Positions 34,967-46,596 of a DNA stretch of 64,000 nt are shown here, piece by piece. The stretch lies in assembly GCA_963691655.1 (NCBI GenBank), contig OY829328.1:13222704-13286703 (forward strand), written 5' to 3'. This stretch comes from Toxonevra muliebris (Eukaryota; Arthropoda; Insecta; Diptera; Pallopteridae). Below the pieces are notes generated by a model. It ran no database searches. It was not told the DNA's origin and saw only the letters and a list, made by a program, of their open reading frames with translations. Position numbers and translations under genes: made by a program. Within the stretch, counting starts at the first letter, position 1; every line of letters begins with the position of its first letter.

Positions 34967-37900
34967 CTGAAAGTATATAATAGAAAAAAAGGAAATAGTT
35001 ATAAGCAAGAAAATATGTTAAAAATGTTCAAGTAGACATCTAATCTACCCATCTATTTACCTTGTTGTATACATACATATATATGTATGTATGTAGAATA
35101 TGCACATATTTTACAAACTCATTCATCATGCAAAATTGAGGCAAATTACAGTGTGTCAAATGATGATTACTCATTTATATTGATGTAATGATGGCATGAG
35201 TAAATGGTAAACGATAATAGAAAGTGAAGAAGAAGAAGATAAGAGACAGAGAGAGAGAGAGAACGAGAGCAAAAGAAACTGTGCCCTTTTTTACCACTTC
35301 TTTATGAACTGCAACCTTTTCTTCTTTTGTTGTGTTTTATATGATGACATAATGTCAAATATGGTCGCTGTGCACGTTTATGTATGTGTGTGTGTATGTG
35401 TATGTGTCAGCGTTGTTATTCTTATTTATGATTGCAGTTGCTGTTGTTATTGTTGCTTCTGCTGTCAATATTAATACAAATTATGTTGCATACATAAATA
35501 ATTAATAATAATAACAACAATAACAAGAATAGGAGTAACTTTGTTGTCGTTCAATTATCAAAATGTCGCTGCATGAATTTAACGAGTATTTTCTACAGAA
35601 ATATAAATGAAACATACATACACACACACATACACATACACTTATTCATACACATACACCAACGTCAAAGAACGCAATAATTATGTCGGCGAAAACTGTT
35701 TTTTATTATTTTCTGTGTTTCTTTTTTTTGCCTTTTTCTTGACTCTTTTTGTTTTTTAGTGTGCTACTCAATCAATTTTTAGAAAGGTCGCTCGGTTGGT
35801 CTGTCTCTCTGTCTGTCTATCTTTAAGAATGCCTTCTTTTTGTGGGTGTGTACCTACAATATTTAGCTAGTTTGCTTGTTCAAGTTATTTTTGCCTTTTT
35901 GGTACGTCATTATCAATGTCATTATCGTCATCATCATCATCATCTTTGCCGTTGACATTGTGCGTTGTGTATTGGTGGCTGTTGCCGTCGTCAACATAAT
36001 TATGAATGATGGATGCTGCTACTTTTGTCTCTAAGTGCCACAAGGAATTAGCTGATTTGTTGTTGGATCTTTATTTAAAATGGAATCTCGCACATCACAT
36101 TTTGGAAGATATCGCCCACACACATACATAAAATATATTAATTTAAAATTTTTGATTTTATTTGCTGTCTAATGCTGATGCTGCTGACTATGCGCTACAT
36201 TGCGTTGTTTTGTTCTTCAGTGTTTTGCGTTCGCTTGTTTCGTTTAATTTTAGCATATTAAACTATTAAAAAATCATATGATCAAAATAACGTGGGATTG
36301 ACGTATGGTGACAGATTTTTGTTTTATATTATTAAATTTTTAGCATATTTTTAATTTTTATTTATTTTTTTGGAAAAAGATATACATACATGTGATACAC
36401 AAATATTTTACTTTGTAGTTTTTAGTATTTTTTTTTTTTTTTTTTGCAGGAAGTAAACACATGTAAGAATGTGTGTATGTACAACCGGATTCACATGCTT
36501 GATATCGTCGTTGCGTTTACGGTATTCAGAAATAAAATTCGTGGCAGATGAAAGAAATGAAATATCAAACAATAGTTTCAGTCTGAGAGCAAGACAAGGT
36601 TTCGGTAGGAACATGTTTTGTTAAATCACTTAAAGAAGAAAACTTTTAAGAACAATATGTTTCGTTTGCACATTGGAGTTTTATGTTTTCATAAATAAAT
36701 TTTCATTCCAGACTAACAGAATCAGATTTACAACAATTGCGAAGGTCCTATGCTCTATTAGGAAATGACGATTTACGATTGACGATGACACTCGATAAAA
36801 GTGAAACTTCTTTGGCAGCTTTGTCATATACAAAATCAGAATACACAATATCAATTGTAGTTGCCCAAAAAAATTTCTCTTAAATATTTGTTTTTTCTTT
36901 TTGCATAACCATATCCTTAAATAACATGAAAAAAAATCTAAAATATCGATAAAATCAAGTTATTTAATAAATTTTTATAACAGCGATTTTTTTACTGTGA
37001 AAATCGTGGCATTGGCAGTAACGATTGCAAGTTGAATGGATTTTTTTTGACGATGAATGAACACACATTCATGCATTGTCAGAGGTTATTTTTTTAATTC
37101 AGCAGTTTTTAAAAATTTTAAAAATTTTTTTTCTAATGCAGTTTTTCTAAGTTCACTTTGAGCAAGAGCAATTTCATTTTTCCAAAAATTTTATTTTTCA
37201 AAAAATCCTACGACAGCGCTCAATAAAAAGTCTTTATAATTCATTATGAGTAGAGATGAGATATGGGTAAATACCGGTAAAAAATGGGTAAAAACTGGTG
37301 TATTCACCCAAATCGTGGGTATAAACTTTGCTCATAAATAATTATTGGAAAAGTCACAGACTGGTTAAAAAAAAAAAAATACCAGAAAACAGTAAATATT
37401 CATAGCAACGATAAAAACAATATACAGTCATGAAACGTGATAATCGGTTATTTTTGGGGTCGCTGAATCCGAATCTGCAAACAGAAATTCAAAATTCAGT
37501 ATGGCGAATCCAATATGGCGAACAAATTTTTCAAAAATTTATCTAATTCGTTTGAAACTTGTTACTAGGGGGCTTTCTCGCAGCACACAAAACTATTGGC
37601 CCACAAGCCTTCTATTCAAATTTTGAACCATTGTGTTAATAAACTCCATTGCATCCTATATATTCTATTGAATTTAGATCAAGCCCTTGAGTCTTAATAT
37701 CAAGGAAATAAATTGAAATCGATATTAATGCCGACGACATTCGTAATTTATTTTAAATATCCTTAAATGCAAATTATTAGATGCTTTTTTAAAGTTCTCT
37801 CGTGCTAGCGCAATCTATGAACGGTTTAATAATATTAGTGAACAAAATGAAGTGATTTTGAGAAATTCGTGAGTTTATAAATATAATGAAAAAAAGTCAT

Positions 37901-38069
37901 ATTTATATCTGCTCTAGTTGAATAACTTCCGTAGTTTGAATATCACAACTAATTCCCTTATGATATTCAATTTATTTCGTCAATTTCCATATATTATGGA
38001 ATAACAACAAATTAGACTTAAAAAATAAATTAATTAATTAAAAAAAAAAAAATGGGTGGAGGTAAATTG
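34967..38069. other. Dgk 5' UTR intron or upstream DNA; no coding feature
   Basis: Begins as intron upstream of the ATG exon. It has CATA/TATG microsatellites (35071-35096, 35610-35660), a CAT trinucleotide run (35930-35945), T-runs (36428-36445), and at 37458-37478 a GGTCGCTGAATCCGAATCTGC word shared with other repeats. No exon could be supported. Confidence 0.5.
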
Positions 38070-38077
38070 GCTATTGG

Positions 38078-38907
38078 CAGAGTTGGGTAGTAATGATTCC
38101 TTTAAGAACTAAATTCGATCTCCATTCCAATTACAAGGAATTGTAATTGGTACTTCAATGTTTTCAATTCCTTAGTAATGGAATTGATAAAACTTTCAAT
38201 TCCATTACAAGAAATTGTAATCGGTAATTAAAAATTTTAAATTCCTAGGTAATGGAATTGAAAAAATATATGAATTCCTTAAAGAAATTGAAAATGTAAT
38301 TAAATAGAAAGGAATTTAATATTTAAGTGTAATCAATTACTTTCTTGGAGTTGAATTCCAATTTAGTTGGAATGATTCCTCGAAAGTGATTGATTCCATT
38401 TTAGTTCAAATCCGAAAAAAAAAACAAACAAACAAAAAAAAATTCGGAAAATATTGTAAAGTGATTCTAATAAGCCGTTACAAGTGAATCAGTATAAAGT
38501 GCGGATCACCTCTCTGGTAACGGCTTATTAGAAGCATTTTCCAAAAAAAAAATTTTTTTATTAGTTTTAAACTAAAAGGGAATCAATTCTATTTTAGGAA
38601 TCATTCCAGCTAAATTGGAATTTAATTCCAAGAAAGTAATTGATTACACTTAAATTCCTTTCTATTCAATTAGATTTTCAATTCCTTTAAGGAATTGAAA
38701 TATTTTTAATTACAAAATACAATTCCCTATAATGGATTCGAAAATTTTTCCAATTCCATTACTTAAGAACTTAAAACTTTAATTACCGATTACAATTCCT
38801 TGTAATGGAATTGAAACTTTTATCAATTCTATAACCAATAAATTGAAAACATTAATTCCTTTTAATTGGAATTGGGACTGTAATCTAATTGAATTTACCC
38901 AGCTCCG
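38078..38907. mobile_element. 830-bp snap-back hAT-type MITE
   Basis: Almost the whole element is one imperfect inverted repeat with arms of about 400 bp, rich in GGAATTG / CAATTCC words. The innermost arms TAATAAGCCGTTAC / GTAACGGCTTATTA enclose a loop of about 35 nt (38482-38516). Ends are CAGAGTTGGGTA and, reverse-complemented, CGGAGCTGGGTA. An 8-bp target duplication GCTATTGG / GCTATTGA (38070-38077, 38908-38915; 7 of 8 identical) points to the hAT superfamily. No coding capacity. Confidence 0.8.
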
Positions 38908-38915
38908 GCTATTGA

Positions 38916-39515
38916 TACGACTAGAAAAGGAAAAACTGAGCTTATTTTATAAATTAATTGGCTCTTGTCCAAAATAATTTCAAGCTCCAGTAAAAATGCT
39001 CGTATAATAAAAATAATCATATTGTTAAAGGAAGTTTAATGTATATATGTATTTGTTAGGCAAAGCAAAAAACGATTTAAGTCCAGATAAATTTTTTGAA
39101 AAGACCAAAAAGCTTACAGGGCTAAGATATGTTTTAACAAGAACCATTCAAGTTTTCTGAGAGACAGAATACAGAATGATACACAAAATGTTAAAGTTCT
39201 ATTGAATTGTATGCCGAAATTTTTAATAATTTTTTTTTAATTTTTAGCGTTATTTTAGGTATATCCAATATCCTTTATGTATGCATTACAAAGGACTTCG
39301 ATTTATAAAGATTTAAGCTTAAGTCAATGATACGATCTACATCAACATTTCAATTTCGAATACACTGATTTACTGATCGAATTGGGCCCGTTCAGAAGAA
39401 ATGACACCTAGAATCATTTTCTCACAAACACACACACACTCTCATGTACTAGACTTTCAAATAGCGAACTGTTATGCAGACTAGCTACAATGGGAAAAAA
39501 CAACAACATAAGTAT
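38916..39515. other. Non-coding DNA
   Basis: AT-rich with no gene, splice-flanked exon or recognised repeat, apart from a CA tract near 39428-39440. Confidence 0.4.
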
Positions 39516-39735
39516 ATAGAACGGTAGTGGTAGTTTCTTTCAATATCTCTATTCAGTGAAGATATTTGGAATCAAATCTGTAATTTTGGGTTATGATTTC
39601 AAATATTAGTAGCTTATATAGGATATTGAAAGATTAAGAACTATCACTAAGATCACTGATGAGGAATTGTGGCGGATTTCGAAACGGCCGTCTGATTTAC
39701 CCGTCTCTATTGTGATGTCTACATTTGTTCATTAA
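39516..39735 (+). repeat. Dispersed repeat 'R', copy 4
   Basis: Starts TATAGAACGGTAGTGGTAGT and includes ACTAAGATCACTGATGAGG and GTGGCGGATTTCGAAACGG. The best-preserved copy along with 24070. Confidence 0.7.
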
Positions 39736-40717
39736 GCTGTTTATATATAACTTTAAATAACGAAATTGACATGAACTTAAGTCATGACTTTGAAAAATTA
39801 ACCTCTAGATTTAATTTTCATAGTCTCAATGCAATTTATGCTCAATGTTTATTTCGTCTGCATACATAGGCAGTCGAAAATTGCATATAGCACGTGAAAG
39901 GTGATTAATAATTAATAATATGAAATGAGAAAAATAGAGTTAGTAAGTAAATTAATTTTCAACGGATTCAGTTTTCAAATATCTTTTCATTTCATAGTAT
40001 AGGACCATTCCAGTGAAATTCCCGACATTATTTTTCAATCAATTTACCTCAATACCTTTTGTAATACATATGTACAAAAAATTAATTCATTGAATTGCAA
40101 TATATTTGCAAGCTTAAAAAAGCCATTATGATTTAATGTAAAAAAAAACATGAAACAAGCCAAAAGTTCTCGAGAAATTATTTCAATTAAAACAAAAACA
40201 CCTACATTTGCTTTTGTGTATGTGCTCAATATAAAAGTATATGAATGTATTTTTTTTATCTTTACGCAAATGAATAGGAAAACAATTTTAATTGGCAATT
40301 TCAACTGTTGTAAAAGTTTTCACATTTCCAAGTAATGGAATCCAATAAATTCTTTTTTTGTTTTTTTTTTTTGTTTTGTTCCTTTTTGTTGTTGTTGCAA
40401 AAATATATAGTCAAATTCCCGAATTGCAATTAAATTAAAATGAACATAACATCAAGAGAAGAAGAAGAAGATGAAAAACATGCTAACAATTCATTTATAA
40501 ATTTTAAAATTACGCTATTTATTTGTTAATTGATTTAAGTGAAATTAAGATGCTTACTAGACAGCATTACTTGGTGGCACCTAATTTTTTAGAGTGGCCA
40601 AAAAGAATAAATGGAAAACGCTGTTGAAGAAGATGGTCAATTGAATATGTAAAAGAATGAGCATGTAAAAAGACAAAAGCGAAGCAGTTTTTTAAAGAAA
40701 CTTAGAAACCTTAGTTC

Positions 40718-41135
40718 ATCATATCTACGATAGTTTACGAGGACTGATGACAAGCAGACAGACATTACTTGACCAAATAGTTTTTCATCGCCGATAATGA
40801 ATAAATATTTCATCATTTGTTTCAAACATCTCATTTACCCGCGATTAAAAATAACCTTAAGGAGTGTTTGCCTTTCGAAAACCTCTTTCCAACAATGTCA
40901 ACTGTTTTATTGTTTATAAATCGTTATAATAGGCATCTATCTTCTAAGTCCTTTAGTAGTTCCCTTTTACATCGGGTACTTAGTAATCGTTGACACGAAT
41001 CGTCTGGATTTGCGATGCAATCTAAAATAAAATCCAGGAAACAAAGTATTGCTGTTACGTATACTTTATCAGGGATGGAAAATTAATTGATCTAGTCAGG
41101 TCTGCTTCTGGTCATCAGCCCTCGTAGATATGATA
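40718..41135. repeat. Foldback pair with ~50-bp arms
   Basis: ATCATATCTACGA...GGACTGATGAC..AAGCAGAC at 40718-40765 is matched in reverse complement at 41095-41135 (GTCTGCTTCTGGTCATCAG..TCGTAGATATGAT), with a 10-bp gap in one arm. About 310 bp lie between. No flanking duplication is clear; it may be a degraded MITE. Confidence 0.5.
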
Positions 41136-42360
41136 AATTAAAATAATTGAAAGATCAAATTTTTTGAAAAAGTTTTTACAATTTTTTTAATAAATTTATA
41201 AGCTATTGAAGAGAAGCTGTGATTTGAAAAACTTTGTAAAATTTTTTCAAAACCGTTTTTTTTTTTTTTGGTGGATTACCATGAGAACGATCCTGTTACA
41301 CTATTAAAACACAAATTTGAATAAAAAAAATTAAGATGGAGATATTAAAAATTCACTTCAAGGTAATTCGTGAGTGAAATTATAGCTGTGTTTTATTCGC
41401 CAGCTAGTTTAACATGTGAGAATAAAACGGCCAAGTTGTTAAATCTATTCTTTGTTATATTGTTATTCACAATGGAACTGCTCAGCAGCAAGAGGTGAAA
41501 CATTTTAATGGACGCCAGTCATTACGGTTAATTGTGGGCATTGTTTTTAGTTTTTACCCTTTATAAGAACATTTAATGATGATTTTTTGTTAAGTATACA
41601 TAACAGCTATAATTATATGTGTTATCTCTGCCTCTTTGTTGTTGCTTTCCAATACAATTATCGCTGCCAGTTATACATAACTAGAAGCAAGTGGCGAATA
41701 AAACGCAGCTAACGTTACATGTGCGGGTAGTCATGGAAAGTAATGAACTATCTTCTGTTGTACGACGACGAAAAACGACAATTAAAATAAGAAACAACTA
41801 AGAAACAGTGAGAGGGCGTATTCGCCTAGAAATGGAAAGTTGAGGGCAAAGAAAAATGCACCTGAAATGTTAATTTGAAAAAACGGTGTAAGTGCAAAAT
41901 AATGTATAAATTTTTGGTTTTTGATTTCTAGAGTTATGATTACGCTTGTGACTTTCACTGTGCTGCTTTATTATGCTGATTTTTATAACATTAACTGAAT
42001 TCAACGACAGATTTCTCCTAAACTAGAGCCAATCCGATGATCTGAATTCAAGTAGTACCATACGAAAGTCATTCCCTAGGTGCGCCTTTTGTCTCTATTT
42101 TTGAGCACCAAAAATAGCACAATGTTATCATTCAAATAAAATATTTTTTCAAACCAATAGTGGTATTTTTAATGTCGTATTTGATAACTGAAAAACGTTG
42201 TAAGCGCCATCAATGAAAATGCTATGCGCAGTGGAAAAACGTGTTATCATCCATTTGGTTTTGGATATGAAACGTTTTTAAATCATTATTTTAAATAGTT
42301 GGGCAATTTATGTTATCACAATTTCTTTAATAAATAATTCTGAAGGATGTTCTAATACTA
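41136..42360. other. Non-coding DNA
   Basis: AT-rich; no gene or transposon recognised up to the TA target at 42359-42360. Confidence 0.4.
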
Positions 42361-43591
42361 AGGAGTGAGATCGAAAAAATCTTAACATATATAAAATTCA
42401 ATAATTTTTAGACGGTTGATCTTAGAGTTTTGATTCTTTTTTATTTAATTGATAATATTTTAGAAATCACAGAAAAATATAACTTTTATAGTTCTAACCA
42501 CTATTTATGAACTCGTGGACCTTTTTTGGTAAGCCTTCCATTAGAGATTTGATAGTTGTTTCAGACACCTTTTTGAAACAGTTTGCCCATCTCTTATTAA
42601 AATGTTCGATATTTTGGGACAACTTTTTTGTGCTCTTTAAGTTTCTTTTCACAAGAGCCAATTTGGAGGATTGGCCTCTCTTGGTACAAAAACTATGTTA
42701 TTACTTTGGTACCACTCCAGAGCTTTCTTGCGTAGTGCCATGATGCCAAATCGGGCCAAAAATATGTGGACACATTGTACTCTCTTATGAAAGGAAGAAG
42801 TCTTTTTTTCAAACATTCTTTGATGTATATTTCGGTATTTATAGAGCCCACTGTAACAGCTTGCCATACCAGGAATTTTTTAGGAAATTTTGTCTGCTTT
42901 TGGATTCTAAATTGTTCTTCTACATTTCCTCGAGCATCAGCAACATAAAAATTTTGACCCGGAAGCTGCGTAAAATCTGCCAGTACATATGTTTCGTCGT
43001 CCATTATACAACATGAATATTTTTGTATGAAATTCGATTTTCATTTCCGAGCCCTACTTTTGGTGTCTAAATTTTTTGCAGCATTTCTGTCTGGAACTTT
43101 TTGGACTTTGTATGTTTTCAAACCTGCATTGGCTTTAACTTTTCGCACCAAATAGTCACAGCACTTGGTTAACCTGGCAGCTTTTTTAAAAGATATGTTT
43201 GGAGATCTTTTCAATATGCTTTCTATTTTCTTGGCTTTCCCAATATCATGTGGTCCTTGTTTTCTTCCCGAACCAGATTTCCTATCGATGGTCAAATTCT
43301 CCTGAAACTCTTTAATAACATTGGAAACAGTTTGACGGCAGACCTTCAATTCTTTGGCCAATTTTTTGTAGGACCAATTTGGATTTTTTGGAAAATTTTT
43401 AATAATTTTAAGACGTACTTCTTTTTATTCACTCATTTTGATCAAACTCACAATAAATCAACATGTTCGTCATTAAAAATAACAACAGACATATTTTTCA
43501 AAGATAACTAGATCAAAGAAATTTTTAAATTTTACACCCAAAAAAAATTATTAGGTAAAACATGTGTTAAGATTTTTTCAATCTTACTCCT
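42361..43591 (-). mobile_element. DD37E Tc1/mariner-like element, copy B (both ends present, dead)
   Basis: Ends AGGAGTGAGATCGAAAAAAT and, reverse-complemented, AGGAGTAAGATTGAAAAAAT, flanked by TA (42359-42360, 43592-43593). Minus-strand transposase from the ATG at 43436: MSE is followed at codon 4 by a stop where other copies have Glu. Then HTH (KELKVCRQTVSNVIKEFQEN), a second DNA-binding part (KKAARLTKCCDYLVRKVKA), the first Asp in CCIMDDETYVLADF (about 43010-42970) and the second in YFWPDLASWHYARKALEWYQ. A deletion at NPPN|WLL removes the catalytic Glu. The C-terminus resumes as LVKRNLKSTKKLSQNI in another frame, ending near 42500. Confidence 0.9.
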
Positions 43592-43593
43592 TA

Positions 43594-45699
43594 AGCTGGA
43601 AAAAAATATTAAAATAAAGTTTCAATTGGATTAAAATCGTTTTTTTTTTTTTTCATTCTTGACAAATTAAAGTTTTGTTGCTTACAACGTTATTTGCTGC
43701 TCAGCTTCAATTATAAATAAACTTTGTTTCAGCTGATGGGTTTCAGGTGGCCATGAGTTGAAGTTTTGTATCATTTTGGAACATAAACGAATATTTTTTG
43801 ATAATTGTGTTTTAGAATCAATTATAGCAAAAGATATGAAGGTAATTTTTGTCGAGCAATGCAAAGTCATATCTCTTTATCTAATAGGACGTCTTTTAGC
43901 CAAAACAATTGAAGTGGAGATCAGTGGCCAAGGTCACATTTTTATAAGTTTTTATGTATTTTTCTTAATTTTTGAATTTATTTTAGTTAATTTTCTTAAA
44001 TTCTTATTTTTTACAAGTTTTTACGTTTTTTTTTTTTTTAATTTTCGAATTCATTTTAGATATTTTCTTAAATTATAATGGAATTAAAAGAAAAAATAAT
44101 TCTTATTTAGTTTCCTTATTTTACTAGAGTTCGAAAAAAATAGTCACAATAAATTTTAAAAAATAAAATAATACGTAAAAACATGAGCACACATATATGT
44201 TCTTGTTCAGCGAAGAGAATAAAAGAAAAAAATTGTATTTTTGTAAATAAACTAGAGTCTCAGATCATAACAAATTCATTAAACCATCGAACGAAAAACG
44301 AGAAAAAAATATGAATTTTACCAAGAAAATGATTTTGTTTTAAGTAATAAAAATAACTTATTATTTATTAAATTTAGATACAATATAAAATATTATAACT
44401 AAAGTATGGGACTGAGTGAGAGCTTCCAGAACCTTCCATTCAAATTCAATTTTTATATTATTTTATATGTACTTAGAATGCATAACTTTCCGTATTTCTT
44501 TATTTCCATTTTGCTACCAATTTCGTTATCGTATTTGGTTCAATCGCACTATATCATTAACGTTGCATTACCTTGAATATTTAATGCAACTCATTAAAAA
44601 CAATTTTTACTACTATACATACAAATAAAGTTATTTTTTATTTAAACGCTTAAATATATAAACCGTGGTTTTTCTTTCTTTTACTATCACATTAATAAAC
44701 TATAAAAAAATACGTTCATTATACATTAAAATACTATTAACTTCTGAGATTTGAGCGTTATGATGGAGAAAGTGCTTTTCCTCCTGGGAGAAAAAATGAA
44801 TAAAAAAAGAAACTTAATTTTAGTGCGTGTGCTTTCAGGGATGAAGCTCTGGAGTTCTACTCAATAGTGTCCGTGAGAGGCAATGTTTCTGCTTCTTAAT
44901 TGCCAGCATACTCACTATTTAATTATGCTTAGAAGGAGGACAAAGAAGCCAATTTGGGGGCATGGTGTGACGAAGTGTTGAGTAAATTTAATGTTTAATG
45001 ATAAAGGAAACTACAAACAGGCATACAATTTTTTATATTTTTTTTTTATTTTTGAATAGCGCGTAAATTTGTCATATATATACATATGTATGTGTGTATA
45101 CATACATACATGTGCACATATAAGAAAGATAGTATCTACTTAATGAATATATAAACATACAAACATACGTACATAAAATTTTAGACCAAAATTATAATAT
45201 TTGCCAAAAATGAATGAAAAGATTTAAGTATGCAGTGCAATTTTATAAGCAGCAGTTTCTCATGAAGCGTACATTTTCATGCCATGTATTAATAAAATTT
45301 TCTATTATAAGTGTTCACGCTCGCGTTTTTCGTCTGTATGTACGTGCTGAAAATTTGAGGAATTTCATTTTACTATTTTACAGCAGCCATAAAATTTAAC
45401 ATCAGCGCGCAGAGTAGTAGAATTTTTCGTTAACATTTTTGGTTTTGCATATTCAATTTCGTTGAAAGAAAATGGAAAGGAATCTTATGACTTTCACATT
45501 ATGCACACATAAACTCACATATAACGGTATTTACAAAGATTTTGTTGCCAGGTAGCAACAACGACATAGAGATAATCAACATTTTATGGGTTATATTTAA
45601 AAATAGAGTTTAAATTCGGTTTGGGAAGATTACAATACGGAAATGCAGGTAAGCATAAATAAAATTAAAGGATGATTTGTTAAGTGTCGGGTTTTTAAT
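43594..45699. other. Non-coding DNA
   Basis: AT-rich; CATA/TATG microsatellite at 45075-45120. A slightly GC-richer patch at 44820-44990 shows no recognisable protein. Confidence 0.4.
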
Positions 45700-46596
45700 T
45701 GTCAAACAAAGATGGTAAATGTTGGCCACTTTTGCGAGCCTGGTATCTCGCTAATAACACATGTAATGTGCTTTCCCAAGGGAGAAATTGTCACTGACTT
45801 ATCGCCTTAGGTGAGTGACTTCACGTGACCCCACAAAAAGTAGTCTATAATAGGTGTCAAATAGCACGATCTAGGTGGCCAACTCAATGGTCCAAAACGT
45901 GAGGTAAATTGGTCACCGAACTCATCTCTTAATAGGTCCATTCTTTCACGTGCTGTGTGGCATGTAGCGTCGTTTTGTGGAAACCACATGTCGGCTAGAT
46001 TCAGCTCGAACATTTCGGCAAAAAAATCTTGAAATTACCAAATGATAGCGGGCTCTATTGACGACAACGTTGTGTGCACCAAACAGTGAATTTTGCTGGA
46101 TAAATTTGCAGCTCTTGTATTGCCTTCGGTTTCTCATCAGACGAAATGCGACAATTTTTCTTATTAACATGCCCATTCAACCAGAAATTAACTTCATCGC
46201 TGAACACAATTTTTCGGTGAAAAAAAAAACGGGTCCTTCTAAATTTTTCCCAAAGCTGACATACTGAAAATTCGGCGCTATGCTTTAGTTCTTAAAGGAG
46301 CAGTATTTTATACGCTTTTAGACCAAGATCCTTACGTGAAATCTTCCACCTAGTGGAGTAACACAATCTCAATTGCTGCGAACGGCGACGCATGGATAAA
46401 TCACGGTCTTCATCAACACTGGCGGATAGGGCAGAAATATTTTCTGTACGCTCTCTACACACAGGGAATTCGTGAGAAGTTTTCTAACTACGGTTTGAAT
46501 TGCTTGCTCAGTATGTCTATTTGTCACAGAGCACGAATTTTAATAATAAAATTCAATAATTTGCAAACGTTGTTGTTCGGTATGCTAACTAAGCAT
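45700..46596 (-). mobile_element. Mariner DD41D (rosa-like) transposase relic
   Basis: The minus strand starts at ATG 46596 (MLS, stop, then EQQRLQIIEFYY). It has remnants of the second HTH, FSDEVNFWLNG with an intact first Asp near 46205, and then ADMWFPQNDATCHTARERMD, where the second catalytic Asp is displaced or replaced by Asn. WPPRSCYLTPIIDYFLWGHV follows with the third Asp. A deletion after HVKSL leads directly to a C-terminal scrap (ARKSGQHLPSLF, about 45745-45705). Several stops and frameshifts. Terminal repeats were not identified with confidence. The DD41D assignment follows the intact spacing in the related copy at 59476-60042. Confidence 0.8.
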
